From Candidatus Borrarchaeum yapensis (GTDB lineage: Archaea > Asgardarchaeota > Sifarchaeia > Borrarchaeales > Borrarchaeaceae): a stretch of DNA of 64,000 nt. The stretch lies in contig JAEOSF010000006.1 in assembly GCA_016840515.1 (NCBI GenBank), positions 1 to 64,000 on the forward strand, read 5' to 3'. The notes under the pieces are model-generated. The model did no database searches, had not been told where the DNA came from, and saw only the letters and a program-made list of their open reading frames with translations. Positions 54,542-62,895 of the stretch are shown in pieces (position 1 is the stretch's first letter; each line of letters starts with the position of its first letter). The translations under genes were made by a program, and so were the position numbers.

Positions 54542-54979
54542 CTATTTAGGGATCGCAGGTCCCATTTCGCTTAATTCTTGTGTAAATTCTTCTACAACAT
54601 TCTTAAAGCGTATGCCCTCAGAAGCTGAAACCCATTCTAAGCGCACTCTTCGAGGGTCGATCCCAAGAAGTTCTAGAAATCTTTTGGCTTCTTCAACCCT
54701 TTCCATTGCACGTTCATTTCCATTTTGATAATGACAGTCTCCAATGTGACAGCCCCCAACTAATACACCATCAGCGCCTCGATAAAACGCTTCAAGTAGA
54801 AAATTGGGTTGGACGCGTCCAGAACACATAACTCGTATAACTCTGATGTTTGGTGGATATTGAAATCGTGATACTCCTGCAGTATCAGCTCCAGCGTAAG
54901 AACACCAATTGCATAGGAAAGCTACAATTTTCGGTTCAAAATTTTGTTTTTTAATTGTGTCAGATTTACTTTCACTCAT
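54542..54979 (-). CDS. mvhD: MvhD-type iron-sulfur electron-entry subunit
   Basis: A 145-residue [2Fe-2S]-type MvhD that passes electrons into HdrA. Seen: VAFLCNWCSYAGADTAG, YPPNIRVIRVMCSGRV, and VGGCHIGDCHYQNGNERA. Here the second Cys of CNWC is an ordinary Cys, unlike the selenocysteine paralogue at the start of this operon. Eleven bases separate it from the tandem hdrA. Confidence 0.9.
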   Translation of the reverse strand: MSESKSDTIKKQNFEPKIVAFLCNWCSYAGADTAGVSRFQYPPNIRVIRVMCSGRVQPNFLLEAFYRGADGVLVGGCHIGDCHYQNGNERAMERVEEAKRFLELLGIDPRRVRLEWVSASEGIRFKNVVEEFTQELSEMGPAIPK

Positions 54980-54990
54980 TTATCTCACCC

Positions 54991-57900
54991 TTAAAATAAA
55001 CATGCTTTTATCATTTCCATTATTTGCTCTTCAGTGAAGTGCTTTGCTGAAATAGCACCTACTGGGCAGGCTGGACGGCACATTCCGCAGCCCTTACACA
55101 GAGCGGGGTTAATTCGCGATTTCACCTCTTTAATAGAGATGTCTTCATATTTTTTAAATACTTCTACAGTCTCGATGGCGCTATACGGGCAGATTGAAAC
55201 ACATGTGCCGCATCCAATACATCGAGTTTCATCGACGACCGATACGTATCCTATTGTTTCTATGACTCCTGTTGACAGAAGTATGGTTGCTCTTGATGCT
55301 GCTCCACTCGCTTGTGCGGTCGCTTCACTAACGCTTTTCGGATAATGCGCAGTACCACATATAAAAACCCCGTCAGTTGCGAAATCAAGTGGTCGTAATT
55401 TCATGTGAGCTTCCAAGAAGAAAGAGTCTTGCCCTAATGGTACTTTAAGTTGTTTTTGCAAATTAACAGCATCATCTTGAGAAACTAAAGGAGTGCTTAA
55501 AACCAACAAGTCACAATTCATGCAAAGTTCCACTTTTGCAGAAGTGTCGTAAACATTGACTTTCACTGAGTCATTTTCTGATGTAACTACCGGTGGTTTA
55601 TCCTCGTGAAATCTAATGAAGATGATATTCTGACTTCTAGCCAATCGATAGTATTCCTCAAGCCCTTTTGCGGGCATAATGATATCCCGATTAAGAATAT
55701 AGATGTTGGTTTTTGGAAATCTTTCCCGTAACGTTAAAGCATTTTTAATGGCCGCAGTACAACAGATTCGGCTACAATATGTTCTTCCTTCCTTTTCTCG
55801 TGCGCCTACACATTGAATCATTAACACATTTTTTAGATCACTAATCTCGTTGTTCTTCAGACGTTGTTCCAATTCAAATTGAGTGATAATGTTACTGTTT
55901 GTTCCATATCCATACATATCAACTGATTCGAGCACTTTTGCGCCTGTTGCCACGATAATCGCGCCAATGCGTATATCTTTTCTCTCTGAATTTCCAATCG
56001 ACAACTTAACGTTAAAGTTCCCCACAAATCCTTTAATATCTTCGATTTCTGTATTCAAGAGGACTTTGATGTTGTGATGTCCCTGTACAGCTCGTATTTT
56101 CTTGCCGATGATATCTGTCGCATAGATATCTGACGGCGCAACTTTATGTAGATCTTTGAGTAACCCACCGAGTTCTGATTGTTTTTCAACTAAATAGGTT
56201 TCAAAGCCCTGATTAGCACTGTCAAGTGCCGCCGTCATTCCAGTAATTCCTCCCCCTATGACTAAAACTTTTTGTTCAAGGCCAATCTCGCCTTTAACTA
56301 ACGGCTGAAGATATCGAGCCTTTGAAACATACATGCGGACTAAATCTTTTGCCTTTTCTGTGGCTTCTTTTGGCTGACGCATATGAACCCATGAATCATG
56401 TTCCCTTATGTTTGCAAATTCAAACAGGTATGGATTTAGTCCTGCTTCCTTGCATGTTGTTTGAAATAGTGGCTCATGTGTGCGTGGGGTGCAAGCAGCC
56501 ACTACAAATCTGTTTAAGTTGTGTTCCTTTATCAGTTCATCCTTTATGACGTTTTGGGCTTCACTAGAACACGCATATTTGTTTTCGACAGCAACCACGA
56601 CATTGGGAAGCGTCTTAGTGTACTCTACTACTTCTGGTACATTTACGACTCCCGCTATATTGATCCCACAGTGACAGATCATCACGCCAATACGTGGTTC
56701 TTCTTCTGGTTTAACTTCTTTGAGCTGGTATGTTGGTGGCTCTTCGATTAATGTTCCTCTCGCAGAGGCTAATACTGCTTCAACTTTAGCAGCAGCACCG
56801 CTTGCTTGAGCTACAGTGTCTGGAATATCCTTTGGTCCTTGAGCAAAGCCTGCTACAAAGATACCTGGTTTATTAGTTTCATTAATTAATGTCAGTTCTT
56901 TTTCTATCAGAAAACCATTTTCATCTGTTTCAATTTCAAGCATCTTAGTAAGTTTTTCTGTCCCTGCTGAAGGTATTAGGGCCGGTGAGAGGATCGCTAG
57001 ATCAACACGAAGATCTTCAACCTCTTGCGTGTCGAAATTAAATAGATGAAGAATCACATCTTTTGTTTCGGGATCTTCAGTAATATTACATACCCGGCCA
57101 CGATGATAGCTTACACCATATTCATTTTCCGCTCGTTGGGTGTATTCATTGAATCCTTTACCATATGCTCGTAGATCGATGTAACAAATATGACACTCGG
57201 CCTCAGAGTCATGCTCTTTGGTTATTATAGCATGTTTTGTAGCATATACACAGCAGACGACTGAGCAGTATTTCTTTCGTTTTTCATTTCTTGAACCGCA
57301 GCATTGAATCCAACCTATTTTCTTAGCGTCTTTAAGATCCGATGGACGTATAATATGACCTAGGGTAGGTCCAGAGGCACACATAATCCTCTCGAATTCC
57401 AGACTTGTTATAACATTAGGATAGATCCCATATCCATATTCTGAAATCGTTTTAGCATCATATAAATCGTAACCTGTGGCTATAACTATAGCACCAACCT
57501 TAATCTCACGTATTTCTTCTCTCTGGTTAAAATCAACAGATTTAGGTCCGCAAGCACCCTCACAAAGACGGCAACGAATGCAGTAATCCATGTCTATAGT
57601 ATAGATATTGGGCACAGCTTGAGGAAAAGGCGCGTAAATAGCTTTTCTCCAACCAAGATTGCAATCAAATTCATTAGGAACGTATACTGGACAGATTTGC
57701 GAACATTGTCCGCAACCTGTGCAGGTTTCACCATCGACATATCGAGGTTTCTTTAGAATCTTCACATCAAAATTCCCGACAGATCCTGAGACGTCCTTAA
57801 CTTCAGAATAGGTGAGAAGCTCAATATTTGGATGTCTCATTGTTTCAACCATTTTTGGGGCTAAAATACAGAGTGAGCAGTCACCAGTTGGAAAGGTTTT

Positions 57901-58053
57901 ATCAAGTTGAGCCATTCTGCCGCCAATACTCGGTTCTCTCTCAACTAAAAAAACTTTAAATCCACCATCAGCGAGATCTAAGGCTGATTGGATACCTGCT
58001 ACACCGCCTCCAATTACAAGAACTGCACCTGTTACTTGTTGACCTTCTTCCAT
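54991..58053 (-). CDS. hdrA: double-length HdrA with two FAD domains
   Basis: About 1020 residues, two HdrA-like halves in tandem. First half: VLVIGGGVAGIQSALDLA, FPTGDCSLCILAP, [4Fe-4S] motifs CTGCGQCSQICP and CIRCRLCEGACG. Second half (from ~450): an N-terminal domain ICHCGINIAGVV, a second FAD motif VLVIGGGITGMTAALD, and CVGAREKEGRTYCSRICC; it ends with two clusters, CIGCGTCVSICP and CKGCGMCRPACP. The second half lacks the inserted ferredoxin domain. Two flavin sites may allow bifurcation within one chain. ATG 58053 has AAGGGTGA five bases upstream. Confidence 0.9.
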   Translation of the reverse strand: MEEGQQVTGAVLVIGGGVAGIQSALDLADGGFKVFLVEREPSIGGRMAQLDKTFPTGDCSLCILAPKMVETMRHPNIELLTYSEVKDVSGSVGNFDVKILKKPRYVDGETCTGCGQCSQICPVYVPNEFDCNLGWRKAIYAPFPQAVPNIYTIDMDYCIRCRLCEGACGPKSVDFNQREEIREIKVGAIVIATGYDLYDAKTISEYGYGIYPNVITSLEFERIMCASGPTLGHIIRPSDLKDAKKIGWIQCCGSRNEKRKKYCSVVCCVYATKHAIITKEHDSEAECHICYIDLRAYGKGFNEYTQRAENEYGVSYHRGRVCNITEDPETKDVILHLFNFDTQEVEDLRVDLAILSPALIPSAGTEKLTKMLEIETDENGFLIEKELTLINETNKPGIFVAGFAQGPKDIPDTVAQASGAAAKVEAVLASARGTLIEEPPTYQLKEVKPEEEPRIGVMICHCGINIAGVVNVPEVVEYTKTLPNVVVAVENKYACSSEAQNVIKDELIKEHNLNRFVVAACTPRTHEPLFQTTCKEAGLNPYLFEFANIREHDSWVHMRQPKEATEKAKDLVRMYVSKARYLQPLVKGEIGLEQKVLVIGGGITGMTAALDSANQGFETYLVEKQSELGGLLKDLHKVAPSDIYATDIIGKKIRAVQGHHNIKVLLNTEIEDIKGFVGNFNVKLSIGNSERKDIRIGAIIVATGAKVLESVDMYGYGTNSNIITQFELEQRLKNNEISDLKNVLMIQCVGAREKEGRTYCSRICCTAAIKNALTLRERFPKTNIYILNRDIIMPAKGLEEYYRLARSQNIIFIRFHEDKPPVVTSENDSVKVNVYDTSAKVELCMNCDLLVLSTPLVSQDDAVNLQKQLKVPLGQDSFFLEAHMKLRPLDFATDGVFICGTAHYPKSVSEATAQASGAASRATILLSTGVIETIGYVSVVDETRCIGCGTCVSICPYSAIETVEVFKKYEDISIKEVKSRINPALCKGCGMCRPACPVGAISAKHFTEEQIMEMIKACLF

Positions 58054-58067
58054 GATCGTCACCCTTT

Positions 58068-58973
58068 TTAAATGGGTTTCAAGAACCCTCTAATCTTAGT
58101 CGCGTCAACTTTGTTAAATTGAAATCCTAACTCATTAAATCGTAATCCTAACGTCAAGCCAAGTAGCTGCGGATAGAATAAAGCCGGTAAGTCATATTTT
58201 ATTCCAAGATCTGACTCTATTTTTATTTGCTCTACATCAAACATAACTTCACAAAACGGACATATGATGACTGTACAGTCTGCACCTGCTGCTTTAGCAC
58301 TATCTAATTTCTTTTTGGCAAGTTCTTCGGCTAATTTCTCATTTATTGCTAGAATTGGTCCTCCACAGCACTTAAGTTGTTCATCCCACTCTACGGCTTT
58401 GGCACCAGTTATCTCTACTAAGTCTTCAAGGAGGTGAGGTCGCTCAATGTCGTCAACTTGTGCTGCTGCTGATGGTTTGAGGCTGTGGCAACCGTAAAAC
58501 ACCGCGGCTTTTAGATCTTCAAAACGTAATGACATTTTCCTTTCAATATTTTCAAGTCCATATTTCTCAAGCATTTTGATGAAATGATAAACTTCAATTG
58601 TTCCCTTGAATTCCGGCAGTTCGCTTTCTGATAAAACTGTATTTACACGTTCACGTAATTGATCATCATGCTTTAGAAGGTGATTTACTTCTTTTAGAGT
58701 TCCAAAACATCCATTACATAATGCAACAATATCTAAATTCAATCTTTCAGCGATTACCAAATTCTTTGCTGCCATAGAAATCCAAGTATCAAAGTCAACA
58801 GATCGCAAGAAGATGGGACCACAGCACCCCGCACCTTCCTGTTGCATATCCACAAATTCGATCTCTAATATCTCCGCGCATTTACGTGCAGCGGCATCAT
58901 AATTATTGTAACGAGAGGGGATTGTGCATCCTAAGAAAAGTGCATATCGATGGTTTGCGCTCACCTCATTCAC
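58068..58973 (-). CDS. hdrB: heterodisulfide reductase subunit B
   Basis: The second HdrB of the window (301 residues). CCG motifs: LFLGCTIPSRYNNYD, GAGCCGPIFLRS, LCNGCFGTL, then FYGCHSLKPSAA, LKCCGGPILAIN and ICPFCEVMFD. The start overlaps the hdrC stop; GTG 58973 or GTG 58964 (five bases after AAGGTGA) are both possible. It should carry the noncubane clusters of the disulfide-reducing site. Confidence 0.9.
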   Translation of the reverse strand: MNEVSANHRYALFLGCTIPSRYNNYDAAARKCAEILEIEFVDMQQEGAGCCGPIFLRSVDFDTWISMAAKNLVIAERLNLDIVALCNGCFGTLKEVNHLLKHDDQLRERVNTVLSESELPEFKGTIEVYHFIKMLEKYGLENIERKMSLRFEDLKAAVFYGCHSLKPSAAAQVDDIERPHLLEDLVEITGAKAVEWDEQLKCCGGPILAINEKLAEELAKKKLDSAKAAGADCTVIICPFCEVMFDVEQIKIESDLGIKYDLPALFYPQLLGLTLGLRFNELGFQFNKVDATKIRGFLKPI

Positions 58974-59484
58974 CTTCCTCGATTAACTCCGTAATCTTTG
59001 TTTTTTTGAAGATCTTCCTTATTCCTTCAACATCTGGCTCTTCAGGTATAGCGGGTAAACCTAAATCCTCTCTATCTTCATTCTCAAAATCAGAAATTTC
59101 GGCAATTCTTCCCATCTCGAAGATATTCTCCAGCAGAGTCTTTACAGCATCAGGCATTTCTCTATCTCTAGATGCGATATTTTTAATGGCAAACAAAACA
59201 TCTGTGAGATTTACGCCTTGTGGACACCTTTCTAAACAGTTAAAGCATGTAGTACAAATCCAGATAGTCTTTGAATTGAGAACTTCATCTCTGAGTCCTA
59301 AAAGTGATTTCTGTATGATTTCATGTGGTTTTAGATCGAATGCGTGCTGAACTGGACATGATGCAGAACATGTGCCACACTGGTAACAAAAGAAAATTCC
59401 TCGTCCTTCTGGGCTAGCTGCAATTTCATATTTGAAGTTTGGGTCAAGTTGAGAACTATCAATACATTGTTCTTCATTTTCCAT
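58966..59484 (-). CDS. hdrC: heterodisulfide reductase subunit C
   Basis: A 172-residue HdrC. Two [4Fe-4S] motifs: FCYQCGTCSASCP and CTTCFNCLERCPQGVN, with LPAIPEEPDVEGIRKIF at the end. GAGAGGG before ATG 59484 makes this the start rather than 59511. It overlaps hdrB by up to eight bases. Confidence 0.9.
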   Translation of the reverse strand: MENEEQCIDSSQLDPNFKYEIAASPEGRGIFFCYQCGTCSASCPVQHAFDLKPHEIIQKSLLGLRDEVLNSKTIWICTTCFNCLERCPQGVNLTDVLFAIKNIASRDREMPDAVKTLLENIFEMGRIAEISDFENEDREDLGLPAIPEEPDVEGIRKIFKKTKITELIEEGE

Positions 59485-59521
59485 AAAGATCCCTCTCTGT
59501 CCATATGTCATCTGTTCTTAG

Positions 59522-60739
59522 TTAGGATTCAGATGATTTCTGTTCAAGTCCCATTGCTTCAGAAACTAAATTCACGATATCATATACTTTCAGTTGAAAC
59601 TGTTTTCCTTCTCCATTCTCTCGCTTTTCATTGATAAGACAATTAAAGTGAATTTGGCATTTAGGACACGTAGTAACCAACATTTGCGCAGTGTTTTCTG
59701 CTTCCATTACTCTGTCTGTCCTAATACCCTTTGTAACATCATTACAGCCTAAAAAACAAGGAACGCCGCAACATAAAGCGGTTTCTTTGTTTCTTTCCAT
59801 CTCGTAAAAACGTACTCCGATGTTTTCCATGCTGTTAAGAATTGTTCTTGGAGCCTCATAGACTTTCATATATCGTCCTAATCGACAAGGATCATGATAG
59901 GTTACAGTTATTTCGGGAGAAAATGGTTGAGTAAATTCAATCGCCCCCTCCTCAATTTTCTGGGCGATAAATTCAGTTATGTGGAGTATCTCAACCTTAC
60001 CAAAGTCAAAATGTCTCGGATACTCGCGCTTGAGAGCCATATATCCTTCTGCACATGATAAAATGACTCTTTTTGCGCCACTAGCCTTTATTGTTTCAAT
60101 ATTTTGCTTTGCTAGGCTCTTAAAGACATCAATATCTCCTCGCCATAGTGCATCATGTCCGCAACACTTTTCCTTACGAAGGATTACTGGAGGTTCATCA
60201 AGCAAGGCGTCCAAAATTCTGAAGGTGTCGTGGGTTATTGATAATGCATTAAAGCCGATTTCTTTTCTGAAATAATCATAAGCATCGAAAAATGGAAGGC
60301 ATCCTATAAAATACGCAGTCTCTCCAGTCTCAACTACATTTACTCCTTCGGGTACTACATAGTCTGGTAGATTTCGTTGAAGAGATTCGTCTGCCATCAT
60401 TTTTTGAGAGAGTGAAAAAATGCTATCATGGGCTTCTTCTCCACGAATTTGGAATTTTTCTATCATTTCAGCCCTAGCATCTTTAACCATTTCTGGAAAA
60501 TTAACGTTCTGAGGGCATTTTTCATAACAATAACCACAGGTGAGACAAGTCCAAAGTTTTCCCTCTTGCAGGATTTTCTCCCTGTTTCCAAGCAAAAGGT
60601 CGAAAATATATAAACTAGGTTGATAAGGAATGAAGTAACCTAAAGGACAACAACCAGTACAGACTCCGCACTGATAACAGCCTTTTACTATTTCTTGCAG
60701 GATTTTTTCGTCTTTAGGATCCATCTTGGTCGATGTCAT
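59522..60739 (-). CDS. HdrD/GlpC-like Fe-S oxidoreductase
   Basis: A 405-residue protein that combines an HdrC-like part (GCYQCGVCTGCCP; CLTCGYCYEKCPQNVN) and an HdrB-like part with two CCG domains (FIGCLPFFDAYDY..KCCGHDALWRG; HDPCRLGRYMK..LCCGVPCFLG..TCPKCQIHF), the layout of HdrD. It would give this operon a second disulfide- or quinone-type acceptor site besides HdrBC. ATG 60739 follows GGGAG. Its electron acceptor is unknown. Confidence 0.88.
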   Translation of the reverse strand: MTSTKMDPKDEKILQEIVKGCYQCGVCTGCCPLGYFIPYQPSLYIFDLLLGNREKILQEGKLWTCLTCGYCYEKCPQNVNFPEMVKDARAEMIEKFQIRGEEAHDSIFSLSQKMMADESLQRNLPDYVVPEGVNVVETGETAYFIGCLPFFDAYDYFRKEIGFNALSITHDTFRILDALLDEPPVILRKEKCCGHDALWRGDIDVFKSLAKQNIETIKASGAKRVILSCAEGYMALKREYPRHFDFGKVEILHITEFIAQKIEEGAIEFTQPFSPEITVTYHDPCRLGRYMKVYEAPRTILNSMENIGVRFYEMERNKETALCCGVPCFLGCNDVTKGIRTDRVMEAENTAQMLVTTCPKCQIHFNCLINEKRENGEGKQFQLKVYDIVNLVSEAMGLEQKSSES

Positions 60740-60766
60740 AATTTCTCCCTTCATAAGCTTTTTGAG

Positions 60767-62290
60767 CTATTCGTTTACCTTTTTCTTTAGAGTCAACTCT
60801 TTGATTGAGAAATAATAATGTGGGGGTATTTCAGGCGATTGCTGATATTTCTTCAGCACTGCTTTAGAATTTCGACTTTTTTTTCTCTTAGAAAGCTTCT
60901 CGACCAATTCTATATTAATTGGCTTCTCATTTATCCTTAAGTAGCCCTCCTCAACCGCATTTTCGAATATTCGCGTGCCTACGTCTGTCCTAATGACCGC
61001 AGTGGACCACCCTGAAGCGGCACCTATGCTGCCAACTGAAATATCTGCCAGTTCAGAAGTCAAATCTACACAGTAATGACATGCTTCTCTGGCAAATTCA
61101 GCGACTTCGGCTATCGGTAATTCGATAGGATCACCTTCACTCATGTGGAGGAAGAATTTGCCTTTATTGATATCAGTTTTTTTCACATCGCTTAATTGAA
61201 CCCCACCCTTCTCTGCAATCTTCTTTAATCCCTCATAGGGGAAGCTTTCCATGCAAAATAGACCAAGAACCGCGACGATCTCGCCAAAGATGTCTGAAAA
61301 AACGTCTCCGTAAAACACCTGATACTTCCGTAGGGCTTGAAGCATACAAGGCGTCCCAACTACGCATATCCTGTCACATTCAGATTTTCGCACTGTGTCT
61401 AAAATTGATAGATTTGGAGACATAGCGTACTTAGTCCCAGCACATTTAAGTAATTCAGTAATATTTCTGATAATGCGAGGTTTTGGTTTCCATGGGTCAG
61501 CTTCAAGTCCTACAACAACTGCTCCATCAATTTCCCCTTTTTCCAATAATGACGCAACTAATGATGTGACTACTCCACCATCTTGCTTTACCGCTTTTAT
61601 GGCATCATCAGTACACTGTGCCATTACATATTTCTTATATGGGCCAATAGGTTCTTCTTTAAGATGATGGTCGGGATTGATAATCTTTCCTAATATATAG
61701 CCTTTAAGCAACCCAATCGGTAAAAAAGTTCTTGGGCAGTTTTCAAAACAAAGAGAGCAGTGTATACACACTTCGTCATCGAGAATTGGTCCATTGTCAC
61801 TTACTGAAAGTGCATTTACTGGACAGGCTGAGACACACAATCCACAAAAAGTACATAAGCGCGTAGCCAAAATGTTTTGTACTGATTGACCTACAGCAAC
61901 GTCAGTTGGCGGTAGTAAGCTTAATCTAAGTAATTCACCTTCAACGATTTCGGAAATTCTTGTTCTGAAGATAAGCTCATCTTTGGTAGATATGCTTTCA
62001 ACTTTTCCTTCCGATTCTAGATGTAAAAGATGTGAATAGATGTCAAATTCTTCTAAATCCAATTCTTTTGCTAATCGAGAAATAGAGACTCCGTCTTTAA
62101 GGGCTAACTTAGATAAGATTAATTGTCTTCTTAAATCATCTTCAAACACTTGATCTTCAATATAGTGAATCAGTTTAATATCAAGTTTGCCCTTTTTTAT
62201 TATCTCCTCTTCATTCTCTAGAAGAACTTTCGTTCTAAAGTTCTCTGCGGTATCTACAATTGCATTCAATTTTTCTTTCAGTTCAACCAA
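60767..62290 (-). CDS. winged-helix/ferredoxin/FrhB fusion, F420-type oxidoreductase subunit
   Basis: Residues ~1-125 contain a winged-helix-like unit (LALKDGVSISRLAKELDL...HLLHLESEGKVESI). Two [4Fe-4S] motifs follow (CTFCGLCVSACP; CIHCSLCFENCP). The remaining ~320 residues are FrhB/FpoF-like: MAQCTDDAIKAVKQDGGVVT, CVVGTPCMLQALRK, LFCMESFPYEGL and CHYCVDLTSELADISVG. FrhB proteins bind FAD and exchange electrons with coenzyme F420, so this may link F420 to the Hdr complex. TTG start, with AGGGGCG eight bases upstream. Confidence 0.85.
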   Translation of the reverse strand: MVELKEKLNAIVDTAENFRTKVLLENEEEIIKKGKLDIKLIHYIEDQVFEDDLRRQLILSKLALKDGVSISRLAKELDLEEFDIYSHLLHLESEGKVESISTKDELIFRTRISEIVEGELLRLSLLPPTDVAVGQSVQNILATRLCTFCGLCVSACPVNALSVSDNGPILDDEVCIHCSLCFENCPRTFLPIGLLKGYILGKIINPDHHLKEEPIGPYKKYVMAQCTDDAIKAVKQDGGVVTSLVASLLEKGEIDGAVVVGLEADPWKPKPRIIRNITELLKCAGTKYAMSPNLSILDTVRKSECDRICVVGTPCMLQALRKYQVFYGDVFSDIFGEIVAVLGLFCMESFPYEGLKKIAEKGGVQLSDVKKTDINKGKFFLHMSEGDPIELPIAEVAEFAREACHYCVDLTSELADISVGSIGAASGWSTAVIRTDVGTRIFENAVEEGYLRINEKPINIELVEKLSKRKKSRNSKAVLKKYQQSPEIPPHYYFSIKELTLKKKVNE

Positions 62291-62326
62291 ATTCTAAACG
62301 CCCCTTTGCATTCTAAGGGTTGTCTT

Positions 62327-62354
62327 CTTGAAACCACAATGTTTACGTTTCAAG
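62327..62354 (-). promoter_or_regulatory. hairpin after the selenocysteine mvhD (SECIS or terminator candidate)
   Basis: A perfect 8-bp stem (CTTGAAAC/GTTTCAAG on the minus strand) with a 12-base loop starts two bases after the mvhD stop, where archaeal SECIS elements usually lie. It shows a GAAA in the 5' arm but no clear asymmetric internal loop, so its role is open. Confidence 0.35.
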
Positions 62355-62356
62355 AG

Positions 62357-62767
62357 TCATTCAAGTTTTAATGGATTTGGTCCAAGCTTTTCGACTTTCT
62401 TGAGGGTATCCTCCACAGCTGCCACAAATCTATCTGCTTCTGCAGCAGACAGGAAGTACATATTGACTCGGTTTTCGCCGAGATCATGTCGTTTGAGGAT
62501 TCGTTTAACAAAGTTGACGTTTCTCTCTGCCTTCAAATTTCCGTCAGGAAATTCACATTCACCCTTGTGACATCCAACTACCATTACACCATCAGCGCCC
62601 TGCCGAATGGCGTGAAGAAGGTGTCCTGCGTTGAGTCGTCCAGTACAACGAATCCTTACAATATTTATGTTTGGTGGGTACTTCATGCGACATGTGCCAG
62701 CTAAATCGGCTGCAGGGTAACCTCATTTGTTGCAAGCAAGAGCAACTATGTTATAATTGTCATCCAT
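62357..62767 (-). CDS. vhuD: selenocysteine-containing MvhD (VhuD-type), TGA read as Sec15
   Basis: Read through one in-frame TGA (62723-62725), the gene gives a normal 136-residue MvhD: MDDNYNIVALACNKUGYPAA (U = Sec15), then DLAGTCRMKYPPNINIVRIR, CTGRLN and VVGCHKGECEFPDGNL. The TGA falls exactly on the second Cys of the family's CxxC (CNWC in the paralogue of this operon). VhuD of methanococci is a known selenoprotein with Sec in this motif. The ATG has GGAG seven bases upstream. Without read-through only 14 residues, or an N-terminally truncated 109-residue frame, would result. A SECIS-like hairpin lies just upstream. Confidence 0.82.
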
Positions 62768-62815
62768 AGGCTCGATCTCCACTCATGAAATTATATTATG
62801 ATTCTATTTTTGATA

Positions 62816-62859
62816 TGTGCACCCTTCGGTTGCAACCTAACTGCTTCCATGAAGGCACA
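62816..62859 (-). promoter_or_regulatory. candidate archaeal SECIS element
   Basis: On the minus strand the segment folds as TGTGC-CTTC / GAAG-ggt-GCACA lower stems, an asymmetric internal loop with ATGGAA on the 5' side and AACC on the 3' side, and a 3-bp apical stem GCA/TGC with a 7-base loop. GAA opposite A next to a short apical stem is the archaeal SECIS pattern. It lies in the 3' UTR of the hdrA gene and 49 bases before the selenocysteine mvhD. Confidence 0.55.
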
Positions 62860-62895
62860 ACTTTTTCCATCCATGATCCTTGCAGTATATGGGTG

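Noticed and set aside
55034..55345. 103-residue ORF and similar plus-strand ORFs across the Hdr operon
   Set aside because: They run antisense to strongly conserved Fe-S protein genes and show no ribosome sites or protein-like patterns.
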